A DNA stretch of 64,000 bases from Leadbetterella sp035299025 (lineage in GTDB: Bacteria; Bacteroidota; Bacteroidia; Cytophagales; Spirosomataceae): NCBI GenBank assembly GCA_035299025.1, contig DATGXK010000008.1:310001-374000 (forward strand), written 5' to 3'. Below the pieces are notes generated by a model. That model worked only from the letters and a program-made list of their open reading frames with translations. It made no database searches and had not been told where the DNA came from. A program made the position numbers and the translations under genes. Shown here piece by piece: positions 42,775 through 51,792 of the stretch. The first letter of the stretch is position 1. Each line of letters begins with the position of its first letter.

Positions 42775-44046
42775 TTATAGTACAGCAACTTTCTGTCTTA
42801 ATTCTTCCAAAATTACCTCCTTCATCAAGAGCTTCCTCTTTTGAGTCTTTAGGTTCGACTGCATCATTTGATCCATCTCATAACCTTGGCTTTGGCCATC
42901 GTAGCTATGTATCAAATCTTCTAGGTCTGTTCTAGCTCTTTTCACGATGTTCTCCATTTCTCTGTATTTCGTGAGGTCCTTTTGCTTGTCGCTCAAGAAA
43001 TTGAAAGTAGGATATTTACGAGCTATAACTTTAAACAAATAACTCAATTCAAAGATTTTGTCGCAAGCTGCCCTGAAACGCTCCGCTACGTTTCTGTCTG
43101 CCAAGTGTGCTGGCACCCTGATGGTTTTCCACTCGTTAAGCAAGTATTTCGCTCTGTTTGTAGCAGATACCATATCGTCTGACTCAGCAAGTTTTTCAAC
43201 TTCTTTCACCATTTTCATTTGTGCCTCAATACGTGGGTCTACCCTGCGTTTCGGCACAATGCCTTTGGCTCTACAATACTTATCATAGAAAAGTGAAGTA
43301 GGCTTTTTGAAGTTTTTGTACAAAACTTTCAAAACCTTAGGTGGGATATCTCCGATTACTTTCCACTCGGTTTGCATATTTTTCAAATCCAAGAAAGCCT
43401 CATCCCAATCCGTACGACCCTGCAACTCTTCTCCCTTTCTAATCAGCTCGTTGTACTTGAAAATTCGCTCATCGATAACACGATTTTGCTCTTCAAAAAA
43501 TACTTTACGGGCTTGATAAAAAGTATCCAAAATGGACTTGAACTCCTCTTCGATTTGTTCGTTAAGTTCCTTCTCTACAGGACCTGTCCTTATCCATTTG
43601 GTCCTGATTTCTTGAAGAATATCAGCTGTATCTTTCCAGTCATCACTGTGTTCGTAAGGCCTAGCTTCCTCTATGAGGGCTCTCTTAATTTCAAGATTTG
43701 ACGACTGATTCTCGCCAATTAATGAAGTCAGACTTGCTTCCAGAACATCAAGTTTTTCTAACAATGGAATAAAATTGCCGATACCGTCAAAATTCAACAA
43801 CCTCTTGCGAAGTTGAATAAGTTTGGTAAGGTATGAACCTTTGTTTTGGGCTTCCTCGATTTCGGTCTCGAGCTGATTCACTTTAGATACGGCTATGTCG
43901 TATCGATTTACGAAGTACTGAAAAGCTTCCTCTTCTGTTCTTTTAACTTCTCCAATCTGTCGGTCGGGCATACCCATATACCCTTTTAAAAATACCTTAC
44001 TATCAAGGATGTAAGCGTATTCGTTTTCTAATGTAACGCCTTTCAT
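42775..44046 (-). CDS. DUF349-repeat protein
   Basis: 423 residues, highly charged and helical. Four or more tandem ~75-residue helical repeats are visible, with W at regular places (DDWKDTADILQEIRTKW, TDWDEAFLDLKNMQTEWK, LLNEWKTI) separated by R-x-P-type turns. This fits DUF349; members are implicated in RNA or ribosome-associated functions in some bacteria, but I cannot assign one. Divergent from ettA. Confidence 0.9.
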   Translation of the reverse strand: MKGVTLENEYAYILDSKVFLKGYMGMPDRQIGEVKRTEEEAFQYFVNRYDIAVSKVNQLETEIEEAQNKGSYLTKLIQLRKRLLNFDGIGNFIPLLEKLDVLEASLTSLIGENQSSNLEIKRALIEEARPYEHSDDWKDTADILQEIRTKWIRTGPVEKELNEQIEEEFKSILDTFYQARKVFFEEQNRVIDERIFKYNELIRKGEELQGRTDWDEAFLDLKNMQTEWKVIGDIPPKVLKVLYKNFKKPTSLFYDKYCRAKGIVPKRRVDPRIEAQMKMVKEVEKLAESDDMVSATNRAKYLLNEWKTIRVPAHLADRNVAERFRAACDKIFELSYLFKVIARKYPTFNFLSDKQKDLTKYREMENIVKRARTDLEDLIHSYDGQSQGYEMDQMMQSNLKTQKRKLLMKEVILEELRQKVAVL

Positions 44047-44112
44047 AATTTAAGGAGTGGCTACTTTTTGTTTGTAATAAAATGGTTTTAAAAATGTAAA
44101 AATCGTAGTTTT

Positions 44113-44145
44113 TTTGCATATTACAAAGTAAGCTAACGATATTTG
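44113..44145 (+). promoter_or_regulatory. Likely promoter of ettA
   Basis: TTTG at 44113-44116, 21-base spacer and GATATTTG at 44138-44145 (first base off consensus). Start near 44151. Confidence 0.4.
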
Positions 44146-44190
44146 TACAAAAAATTAATATAACGGTTTTAAAATTTACTAAATTTTGAT

Positions 44191-45855
44191 ATGAGCGAGC
44201 AAATAATCTTTTCAATGGCCGGTGTAAGCAAAATTATACCACCCCAGCGACAAGTATTAAAGAATATATATCTTTCGTTTTTTTACGGTGCCAAAATTGG
44301 TGTTTTAGGTCTAAATGGCTCAGGAAAGTCCACCCTTTTGAGGGTTATTGCTGGTATTGATAAAAACATCAACGGCGAGGTAGTTTTTTCGCCCGGTTAT
44401 TCCGTGGGAATGCTCGAACAAGAACCCCAACTTGACCCCAACAAAACCGTTAAGGAAATTGTGGAAGAAGGCGTACAAGAGGTAGTAAATCTTCTCAAAG
44501 AATTTGATGAAATAAACGAAGCTTTTGCCGATCCAGACGCTGACTTTGACAAGCTAATGGAACGCCAAGGCGACGTTCAAGAAAAGCTTGACGCTGCTGA
44601 TGCATGGGAGCTTGACAGCCGACTTGAAAGAGCCATGGATGCATTACGTTGTCCGCCGAGCGAGGCTAAAATCAGTACCCTTTCGGGAGGAGAAAAAAGA
44701 CGAGTGGCCTTATGTAGATTACTCTTACAACAGCCTGATGTACTGCTACTTGACGAACCTACCAACCACTTGGACGCAGAGTCCGTTTTGTGGCTTGAAC
44801 AGCACCTAAATCAATACAAAGGAACCGTAATTGCCGTAACTCACGATAGGTATTTCTTGGACAATGTAGCCGGTTGGATTTTAGAACTTGACCGCGGCGA
44901 GGGTATTCCATGGAAGGGAAATTACTCTTCGTGGTTAGAGCAAAAACAGAACCGATTGGCCCAAGAAGAAAAGTCACAATCGAAGCGTCAAAAATCTTTG
45001 GAACGAGAACTTGAATGGGTAAAAATGAGCCCGAAAGGAAGGTCTGCAAAAGGAAAGGCAAGATTGAATGCCTATGATAATTTGCTCAACCAAGACGTAA
45101 AAGAAAAAGAAGAAAAACTGGAGTTATTTATACCGCCGGGACCAAGACTAGGCAATAAAGTAATTGAAGCGACAGGCATAAAAATGGGCTTTGAGGATAG
45201 ATTGCTTTATGAAAATCTAAACTTCTCCTTGCCCCCAGCTGGAATTGTCGGAATTATCGGGCCAAATGGTGCTGGTAAAACCACCCTCTTCAAACTTATC
45301 ACGGGCCAATTGAAGCCTCTGGAGGGAACTTTTGATGTAGGCGAGACAGTAAAAATAGCCTACGTAGATCAGGAGCATGATAAACTTGACCCGAACAAGT
45401 CCGTTTATGAACTCATTTCAGAAGGAAACGACTGGATCATGCTGGGCAACAAACAGGTAAATGCTCGAGCATATGTGAGTAAGTTCAACTTTGGAGGGTC
45501 TGACCAAGAAAAGAAAATTGGCGTTCTATCAGGAGGTGAAAGAAACCGAGTTCATTTGGCGATGATGCTCAAAGAAGGTGGCAATCTACTACTCTTAGAC
45601 GAGCCAACCAACGACTTGGATATCAACACCCTAAGAGCCCTGGAAGAGGGCCTAGAAAACTTTGCTGGTTGTGCAGTTGTCATCTCTCACGATAGGTGGT
45701 TTTTGGACAGAATCGCCACGCACATTTTAGCTTTTGAAGGTGATTCTAACGTGGTTTGGTTTGAAGGAAACTTCTCAGAATATGAAGAAAATCACCGTAA
45801 ACGTATGGGTAACGACCTCACTCCTAAAAGAATTAAATACCGTAAACTTCAATAA
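44191..45855 (+). CDS. ettA: Energy-dependent translational throttle, ABC-F
   Basis: 554 residues, the usual EttA length. Two ATP-binding cassettes: Walker A GLNGSGKST and GPNGAGKTT, signature LSGGEKRR and LSGGERNR, Walker B DVLLLDEPTNHLD and LLLLDEPTNDLD. Between them is the arm/linker. EttA binds the ribosomal E site and restrains the first translocation step when ADP is high. The ATP-hydrolysis glutamates are intact. Followed 2 bases later by the aminotransferase gene. Confidence 0.96.
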   Translation: MSEQIIFSMAGVSKIIPPQRQVLKNIYLSFFYGAKIGVLGLNGSGKSTLLRVIAGIDKNINGEVVFSPGYSVGMLEQEPQLDPNKTVKEIVEEGVQEVVNLLKEFDEINEAFADPDADFDKLMERQGDVQEKLDAADAWELDSRLERAMDALRCPPSEAKISTLSGGEKRRVALCRLLLQQPDVLLLDEPTNHLDAESVLWLEQHLNQYKGTVIAVTHDRYFLDNVAGWILELDRGEGIPWKGNYSSWLEQKQNRLAQEEKSQSKRQKSLERELEWVKMSPKGRSAKGKARLNAYDNLLNQDVKEKEEKLELFIPPGPRLGNKVIEATGIKMGFEDRLLYENLNFSLPPAGIVGIIGPNGAGKTTLFKLITGQLKPLEGTFDVGETVKIAYVDQEHDKLDPNKSVYELISEGNDWIMLGNKQVNARAYVSKFNFGGSDQEKKIGVLSGGERNRVHLAMMLKEGGNLLLLDEPTNDLDINTLRALEEGLENFAGCAVVISHDRWFLDRIATHILAFEGDSNVVWFEGNFSEYEENHRKRMGNDLTPKRIKYRKLQ

Positions 45856-45857
45856 CA

Positions 45858-46679
45858 ATGCACCACTGTTGGTTTAATGGAAAAATAACCGAGGCAAATG
45901 CTACCCAAATAAACATCAACGACCTCGGTCTTATGAGAGGCTATGGGCTATTTGATTATTTCAGGACTTACAACCAAAAACCGTTTCAGTGGGATTGGTA
46001 TTGGGAACGCTACGAACGCTCCGCCAAATTGCTCAAAATTCCGAATCCGATAACCAAGGAAGAAGCACAAGAAGTTGTTCATTCATTGATAAAAATGCAT
46101 GGAGACGGTGAAGTGGCCATAAGGTTTTTGTTGACAGGCGGTTATACATTTGACTCTGTGACATCTGCCAAACCGAACTTAATGATTATTTCGGAATCCT
46201 TACACTTTTCTTCACCAAAAGACTATGAAACAGGTATAAAAGTAATATCATACGAGTATGTGAGAGACTTACCAACAATAAAAAGCATTGACTATAAGCA
46301 CTATATGATTCTGCAAAGCGAGCTAAAAGCCAACAGTGCCGCAGATGTACTATTCCATAAAAATGGTGAAATAAGTGAGCTCAGCCGTAGCAATGTTTTT
46401 ATTGTAAATGGCAATAAACTCATTACGCCCGACAAAAACATTTTGGAGGGAATTACCCGTAGGACAGTTTTGGAATTGGCCAAGAACGACTTTGAAATAG
46501 AGCTTCGCTCGGTTGGTTTTCAAGAAACGCTTGATGCTGAGGAAGTTTTCACCACAAGTACCACCAAACGTGTTTTACCTATTTCAAAAATCGATGACAA
46601 GGTCATAGGAAATGGAGGAATTGGGCCAAAAACGCAGTTTTTGTTGGATAAAATCAATGCTTTGGTTGAGAATTGGTAA
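45858..46679 (+). CDS. Class IV PLP aminotransferase
   Basis: 273 residues, fold type IV. FNGKITEANATQININDLGLMRGYGLFDYFRTY is the N-terminal lobe, the Schiff-base Lys is in SIDYKHYM, and SELSRSNVFI and LEGITRRTVLEL form the PLP-phosphate cup. It could be a branched-chain aminotransferase, D-amino-acid aminotransferase or aminodeoxychorismate lyase; the substrate residues do not let me choose. It begins 2 bases after the ettA stop. Confidence 0.88.
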   Translation: MHHCWFNGKITEANATQININDLGLMRGYGLFDYFRTYNQKPFQWDWYWERYERSAKLLKIPNPITKEEAQEVVHSLIKMHGDGEVAIRFLLTGGYTFDSVTSAKPNLMIISESLHFSSPKDYETGIKVISYEYVRDLPTIKSIDYKHYMILQSELKANSAADVLFHKNGEISELSRSNVFIVNGNKLITPDKNILEGITRRTVLELAKNDFEIELRSVGFQETLDAEEVFTTSTTKRVLPISKIDDKVIGNGGIGPKTQFLLDKINALVENW

Positions 46680-46782
46680 ATAGTCTAACAACATTCTTCC
46701 TTGTGTAACTGTTTCCAACCAAAGACCATTTTGTATTTTTAATAATACACTTTGGAATATTTGATTTGGCTAGTTCTTCACT

Positions 46783-46933
46783 CTATAACAACAAATGGAC
46801 CTTTGAAGTAGGCGGAAGAAACAAAACCCAGAAACAAATTTCAGGAGTTTCTAATGCTTTTTTGGCTATGGACGAGATTGAATACGGCTACGGAAATTGT
46901 GTGCCGTTGTGGCTGTTGGGGTTTATGTATTGA
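46783..46933 (+). pseudogene. C-terminal remnant of an AAA+ ATPase (ATP-binding protein family)
   Basis: In one frame the sequence reads LYNNKWTFEVGGRNKTQK, then NAFLAMDEIEYGYGNCVPLWLLGFMY and a stop at 46931-46933. This is the C-terminal end of the Bacteroidota ATP-binding (AAA_14/DUF4143-type) proteins, which usually have about 400 residues. No upstream body exists: the previous gene ends at 46679. It is a fragment left by deletion. Confidence 0.65.
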
Positions 46934-47039
46934 GAAGAGACTCCGAGTCTGTTGCTTATAAATTCCAAAATTCACTCCAGATTAAAAAAGTTAGTACAAA
47001 ACCGTCGAGCAATTTAGTAGACTGAGTCGGAAACTTATT

Positions 47040-47879
47040 TCACCCAAAAATATTTCTAAGTTTCCCAAACAATCCTTTACTATTCTTCTCAGATTTTCTA
47101 ATTGCCTCGTAAACTTCAGGAATTCCTTCAAATTCAAAGCCTTTAGGCAGTTCTTTAATTAAATCTGGGTGAATGTTTGGGCTTTCAAATTCAACAGTGA
47201 TACCCTTATAACGTGCAAAATTTATAAAGCCCATTACACTAAAATTATATGGAAAACCAACACTATCTCTTGACTCTCGATTACGATTAAACCATTTCAA
47301 ATGTGTTTCAATTCCTAATTTTATTTTATCAATATTTTTCTCCAAAATTCCTTCTATCATTTCATGGTATCCCTTTAACATCCCAGCAGGTTTTTTTGCC
47401 AATTTGGTTCTAGCTAAATGTTCTTTGCATTTATCAATATCGTTTAAGATATAATAAGAAAGTGCCAAAAACAACTCGGGATAATCATAAATTACTTTTC
47501 CTCGCTTGTGCCTTATTGTATGGTCATATTCTATAAAACCTGTAGCAAATTTTGTGTAATTTTCAGGGTTTTGTGCGATAAAGAGTAATTTAAAAAAAGC
47601 ATCCGTTGGAAAATAGTTCAGCTCGTTACTATATCCTTGAGATTGTTTAATTTCACTTTTACCTAGGTAAATATCCATTGCAAGAAGGACACATAACGAA
47701 GCTTTGTTTCCAATTTGATAACATTCTTCAATTTTAAGTTTACCCACCCCTTCAGCCAAATAGCAATAGTAATCAGTATGTGAAATCGAACATAATCTTG
47801 CTAATTTATTTCCATCTGGTTTCTCCAAATACAATAAACTATTTGTAATTGCCTTAAATCTATCGTTCAATTCATTCAT
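47040..47879 (-). CDS. Imm49-like immunity protein
   Basis: 279 residues, helical. The C-terminal half has LGIETHLKWFNRNRESRDSVG, then MGFINFARYKGITVEFESPNIHPDLI, a pattern I associate with the Imm49 polymorphic-toxin immunity family (long-helix, GITVEFESP-like end). No toxin gene is in the neighbourhood, only a 54-residue ORF 13 bases upstream. If correct it is an orphan immunity gene. The family call is tentative. Confidence 0.5.
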   Translation of the reverse strand: MNELNDRFKAITNSLLYLEKPDGNKLARLCSISHTDYYCYLAEGVGKLKIEECYQIGNKASLCVLLAMDIYLGKSEIKQSQGYSNELNYFPTDAFFKLLFIAQNPENYTKFATGFIEYDHTIRHKRGKVIYDYPELFLALSYYILNDIDKCKEHLARTKLAKKPAGMLKGYHEMIEGILEKNIDKIKLGIETHLKWFNRNRESRDSVGFPYNFSVMGFINFARYKGITVEFESPNIHPDLIKELPKGFEFEGIPEVYEAIRKSEKNSKGLFGKLRNIFG

Positions 47880-47892
47880 GCCTTTGTTAAAT

Positions 47893-48057
47893 TTATAGTC
47901 CTATAATTTTTGCCTCGCCACTTGAGTTAACGGATACTACATACCGTTCAGCTTTTCCTGCTTCAACAATATCCTTAATTCTTTGGCCATTTGATTTTAC
48001 ATTGGGTTTAGAATTTTGATTAATCATTCTTCTAACCATATCTTTTAACCTAAACAT
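47893..48057 (-). CDS. 54-residue ORF upstream of the Imm49-like gene
   Basis: Begins MFRLKDMVRRMINQ and ends EAKIIGL. It ends 13 bases before the Imm49-like start, the place where a toxin C-terminus usually sits; it could be what is left of a toxin or a separate small gene. An in-frame TGA precedes the ATG, so it is not an obvious part of a longer frame. Not recognised. Confidence 0.35.
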   Translation of the reverse strand: MFRLKDMVRRMINQNSKPNVKSNGQRIKDIVEAGKAERYVVSVNSSGEAKIIGL

Positions 48058-48224
48058 TTGATTATCTCAGCAACATACTATTTCCGTGTACGAGTGAGAA
48101 GAACTTTAAACAAAAAAACTAGCCTCAGCTCCTAGATCCCACAAACTCATAAACATTCATCTCTGAACATAAGATACAAGCAATTTTGTATAACAGCTTT
48201 CTCATAAAAATAAATAATTAAGCA

Positions 48225-48268
48225 CAAAAAAATCCCCATCATCTTAGAAAACCAGAAATGATGGGGAA
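48225..48268 (-). terminator. Rho-independent terminator of fbaA
   Basis: On the minus strand a 9-bp stem (48258-48266 with 48234-48242) with a longer loop, then T-rich sequence. Confidence 0.75.
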
Positions 48269-48287
48269 ATATATAATCTACAATGGA

Positions 48288-49370
48288 TTAAAACAATCCC
48301 TCGCAACGATTGATGCAGTTCAAGTCTTCGAAAGCCACTTTTAGTCTTGCTACCATGGTTTCTTCGCCTTTACGCAACCATACACGTGGGTCATAATATT
48401 TTTTGTTTGGAGAGTCAGCACCCTCAGGGTTACCCAACTGCGACTGAAGATATCCTTCTTTGTCTTTGTAATATTTCAAAATACCTTCCCAAGTGCTCCA
48501 TTGCATGTCGGTATCGATATTCATTTTCACGGCACCGTATTCTATCGCCTCTCTGATTTCGGCACGGCTAGAGCCTGAACCACCGTGGAATACAAAGTTT
48601 ACTGGCAATTCTCCCGTTCCATATTTCTCGATGATGTAATCTTGAGAATTTTTCAAGATAATTGGTTGAAGCGATACGTTACCTGGCTTGTAGACACCGT
48701 GAACGTTTCCAAATGCTGCAGCAATGGTGAAGTTTGGAGAAATTTTACCCAATTCTTCGTAAGCATATGCTACTTCTGAAGGTTGTGTATATAGTTTTGA
48801 GCTATCTACATCCGAGTTATCTACGCCATCTTCTTCACCGCCAGTTACACCTAATTCGATTTCTAAAGTCATGCCCATTTTGGACATTCTCTCTAAATAT
48901 TTAGCACAGATCTCGATGTTTTCTTCAATTGGCTCCTCCGAAAGGTCAATCATGTGCGAGCTAAACAATGGGTTACCTGTAGCCGCAAAATGTTTCTCAC
49001 TAGCATCCAAAAGTCCATCTATCCAAGGCAACAATTTCTTCGCACAGTGGTCAGTGTGCAAAACAACCGGCACACCATAATGCTCAGCCATTTGGTGAAT
49101 ATGCAATGCACCAGAAATAGAACCCGCAATGGCAGCTTTTTGACCTTCATTAGAAAGGCTTTTTCCTGCATAAAATATACCTCCACCATTCGAAAACTGA
49201 ATGATAACTGGAGAATTTACGGCTTTGGCCGTTTCTAATACTGCATTGATAGAGTTAGTTCCTACAACATTCACCGCAGGAAGGGCATAATTATTTTCGT
49301 TGGCATGACGCAACAATTGGTTGAGTGCTTCGCCTGTAACTACGCCCGGTTTGATCAAAGATTGGCTCAT
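48288..49370 (-). CDS. fbaA: Class II fructose-bisphosphate aldolase
   Basis: 360 residues, class IIA type. It reversibly cleaves fructose-1,6-bisphosphate into DHAP and G3P. Zinc-binding His residues are in VLHTDHC, GNVHGVYKPG and FVFHGGSGSS, and the DHAP phosphate site in MNIDTDMQW. A promoter and a terminator frame it as a single-gene unit. Confidence 0.96.
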   Translation of the reverse strand: MSQSLIKPGVVTGEALNQLLRHANENNYALPAVNVVGTNSINAVLETAKAVNSPVIIQFSNGGGIFYAGKSLSNEGQKAAIAGSISGALHIHQMAEHYGVPVVLHTDHCAKKLLPWIDGLLDASEKHFAATGNPLFSSHMIDLSEEPIEENIEICAKYLERMSKMGMTLEIELGVTGGEEDGVDNSDVDSSKLYTQPSEVAYAYEELGKISPNFTIAAAFGNVHGVYKPGNVSLQPIILKNSQDYIIEKYGTGELPVNFVFHGGSGSSRAEIREAIEYGAVKMNIDTDMQWSTWEGILKYYKDKEGYLQSQLGNPEGADSPNKKYYDPRVWLRKGEETMVARLKVAFEDLNCINRCEGLF

Positions 49371-49447
49371 AAATAAATTTTTAGAATTAAATTAAGTTTT
49401 TCTTGTATTTTCTGTCTGCTGAAGGAGTTAAACTGCTAAGAATGACA

Positions 49448-49481
49448 CAAAAGTACAAAATTTATGCTTTATCCTATCAAA
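49448..49481 (-). promoter_or_regulatory. Promoter of fbaA
   Basis: Minus strand: TTTG at 49481-49478, 22-base spacer and TACTTTTG at 49455-49448 (TAnnTTTG). It leaves a leader of about 70 bases. Confidence 0.55.
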
Positions 49482-49543
49482 AAAAGACAAGATTCTAAGG
49501 TCCGAAAATTTGGCTTTACTGTAATTTCCCCCAGAAAAGATTG

Positions 49544-50254
49544 CTATTTAAGGCTTAAGAAGTACTTTCTTTCGTGTTCCTCCATTTTCTCGATGGCATA
49601 TCGCAGTGCCGTTCTAGGGATTACTGGGATGTTTTCGGTTAAAAACTCCTCTACCTCCTCACGGCCTCCTTTGCTCCAGATTTCTCGTAGCATCCAGCCC
49701 ACGGCTTTGTGAATTAAATCGTGCTTGTGGTTGAGTAGCATTTCGGCCAGTTTAAAAGTAAGGGCAAAATCACCCAGTCGGATATAATAGTGTGTCGAAA
49801 TAATGGCAATTCTTTGAGACCAAAGATGGCCAGTTTTAGCCAAATTTTCCAAAACAGAATTGTCCTTTGTTTCATAATAATAAGGCCCGAGAATAAACAT
49901 GGAAGAGCAATCCACCAAATCCCAGTTGTTGATGTAGGGTATATTTCGAAGATAGAGATTTACGAAATCTGTTTTCTCTTCAAGTTTTTTTAGTTTCTTA
50001 TATTTCAAAACCAAAAGTGTCAAAGCAGCAAACCTGACCTCATGGATTTCATCTTTTACTAGCATTTCTATATCCTCTAAGTTTACCAAATCTCGGTAGT
50101 GCTTACATATCTGATGTACCTCTGGATTGGTTAATCCAATAAAAACATCCCCTTCAGCATATTCACCTTTGCCATTTTTAAAATACTTGGCTTTGGAGAT
50201 TGCCTTCTCCGGATTTGAAAGAAAAAGTAGGTCGTTTTTGACAGATTGATACAT
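49544..50254 (-). CDS. DNA alkylation repair protein (AlkD-like)
   Basis: 236 residues, ARM/HEAT-like helical repeats. FKNGKGEYAEGDVFIGLTNPEVHQI at the N-terminus and the catalytic Asp in INNWDLVDCSSMFILGPY (NWDLVD) are family marks; SQRIAIISTHYYI and HKAVGWMLREI follow. AlkD enzymes remove N3/N7-alkylpurines without base flipping. Divergent from the FMN reductase gene. Confidence 0.94.
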   Translation of the reverse strand: MYQSVKNDLLFLSNPEKAISKAKYFKNGKGEYAEGDVFIGLTNPEVHQICKHYRDLVNLEDIEMLVKDEIHEVRFAALTLLVLKYKKLKKLEEKTDFVNLYLRNIPYINNWDLVDCSSMFILGPYYYETKDNSVLENLAKTGHLWSQRIAIISTHYYIRLGDFALTFKLAEMLLNHKHDLIHKAVGWMLREIWSKGGREEVEEFLTENIPVIPRTALRYAIEKMEEHERKYFLSLK

Positions 50255-50323
50255 AAAATAAGTATTTTAGAACTCTTTAAGGTATTTTTTGTTGAAATAG
50301 TAATCGTAAAAATCTGAATTTAA

Positions 50324-50860
50324 ATGTCAAAAACCAAAATAGGAATAATAGTAGGAACCAACAGAAAAGATTCAAGAACAGAAGAAATAGCGTCTTATTA
50401 TTCCAAAAAAATCAAAGAGGCCGGTTTTGAAACCAATTTTGTTAATCTGATTGACTTACCCCACGACTTTGCATTTTCTGCACTTTATGACAATGGTGGC
50501 AAGAACCCCGAATTTCAAAAAATACAAGCCAAAATAGATGAGTGCGAAAAACTGGTCTTTGTTTTACCAGAATACAATGGCTCTTATCCAGGAGTTTTAA
50601 AAACTTTTGTGGATGGATTGAGACACCCAGACAGTCTGGCTTTTAAAAAAGTAGCTTTAGTCGGAGTTTCATCGGGCGTTTTGGGTAATGCCGTTGGACT
50701 GGGGCATTTCGATGATGTTTTGAGCTATCTCAACGCCAACGTCATGGGCCTCAGAATAAAGCTCGGAAACATTAACCAACACTTTGCAGATGGTGTTTTC
50801 ACCAACCCGATCTACCAGAATTTTACTGAAAAACAGATTAAAAATTTCCTAGAGTTTTGA
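50324..50860 (+). CDS. NADPH-dependent FMN reductase-family protein
   Basis: 178 residues, flavodoxin-like. IGIIVGTNRKDSRTEEIA binds FMN phosphate; VFVLPEYNGSYPGVLKTFVDGLRHP is the second flavin loop. Probably a quinone/azo-type or chromate reductase; the physiological substrate is unknown. Single gene. Confidence 0.9.
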   Translation: MSKTKIGIIVGTNRKDSRTEEIASYYSKKIKEAGFETNFVNLIDLPHDFAFSALYDNGGKNPEFQKIQAKIDECEKLVFVLPEYNGSYPGVLKTFVDGLRHPDSLAFKKVALVGVSSGVLGNAVGLGHFDDVLSYLNANVMGLRIKLGNINQHFADGVFTNPIYQNFTEKQIKNFLEF

Positions 50861-50919
50861 TTTCGTCTATTTCTTTTGGCTTAGCATCAATTATTATTTA
50901 GAATAATGAATTTTTATTC

Positions 50920-50927
50920 TAAATTTG
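50920..50927 (+). promoter_or_regulatory. -7 promoter box (TAAATTTG) of the DUF1080 gene
   Basis: Consensus TAnnTTTG 28 bases before the ATG at 50955. It also excludes the earlier TTG start, which lies inside the box. Confidence 0.5.
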
Positions 50928-50954
50928 AAATCCAATAACCTTAATTTTACAAAA

Positions 50955-51743
50955 ATGAAAAAACAAAACCTCATTCAAGTTCTTTGTCTTTCGCTTATCA
51001 CGACATTTGCAATAGGTCAAAATAAATACCCAAATACGCCACCAGAAGTGTCTCCAATGCCCATGAAGCCTGAGATGACTGAGATTTGGGATCCTGAAGT
51101 ACGAGTAGTAACTCCGGCCAAAAAACTAGGCGATGCACCTTCGGATGCTATCATACTTTTTGATGGCAAAAACCTAGACCAGTGGGTGAGCCAAAAAGAC
51201 ATCACAAAACCTGCACCTTGGAAAATAGTGGACAATGACCACATGGAAGTGGTGCCACAAAGTGGTGGAATTCAAACCAAAATGAAGTTTGGCGATTGCC
51301 AAATACATATAGAATTCAGTGCTCCTGACATAGTAGAAAGTGCTGGTCAAGGACGTGGAAATAGCGGATTATTTTTGCAAAACAGATACGAGTTGCAAAT
51401 TTTGGACAGCTACAACAACAGAACTTATGCAAACGGCCAAGCCGGAAGTATTTATAAAGATGTGCCACCATTGGTAAATGCAATGCGTAGCCCTTTAGAG
51501 TGGAATTCTTATGATGTTATTTATACAGCAGTGAGATACAAAGCTGACGGCAGAGTAGATGCTCCAGCAAGAATAACGGTATTGCACAATGGTGTTTTGG
51601 TACAAAACAATACCACGATTGCGGGTTTGACCAATTACATTGGCTTACACATGTACCCTGCAGCTCATGGCGACGATGTGATTTCACTTCAAGACCACGG
51701 CAACAAAACACAATTCAGAAATATCTGGATTAGAAAACTGTAA
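50955..51743 (+). CDS. DUF1080 (3-keto-disaccharide hydrolase-type) protein
   Basis: 262 residues with a signal peptide (ending near IGQN). The DUF1080 concanavalin-like sandwich is shown by AIILFDGKNLDQWVS, GRGNSGLFLQNRYELQILDS and ITVLHNGVLVQNNT. In Bacteroidota such proteins occur with Gfo/Idh/MocA oxidoreductases, where they hydrolyse 3-keto-glycosides; here the four such oxidoreductases are elsewhere in the window. Periplasmic; substrate not readable. Confidence 0.9.
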   Translation: MKKQNLIQVLCLSLITTFAIGQNKYPNTPPEVSPMPMKPEMTEIWDPEVRVVTPAKKLGDAPSDAIILFDGKNLDQWVSQKDITKPAPWKIVDNDHMEVVPQSGGIQTKMKFGDCQIHIEFSAPDIVESAGQGRGNSGLFLQNRYELQILDSYNNRTYANGQAGSIYKDVPPLVNAMRSPLEWNSYDVIYTAVRYKADGRVDAPARITVLHNGVLVQNNTTIAGLTNYIGLHMYPAAHGDDVISLQDHGNKTQFRNIWIRKL

Positions 51744-51765
51744 TCGAATAAAATTTAATATTTGA

Positions 51766-51792
51766 GGGAGAGCTAACACTCTCCCTTTTTTT
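51766..51792 (+). terminator. Rho-independent terminator abutting prmC
   Basis: Seven-base-pair stem (51766-51772 with 51779-51785) and seven T to 51792, ending at the base before the prmC start codon. Confidence 0.8.

Noticed and set aside
46680..46782. N-terminal continuation of the ATPase remnant
   Set aside because: The frame is open upstream, but the translated residues do not resemble the family, so I limited the fragment to 46783-46933.
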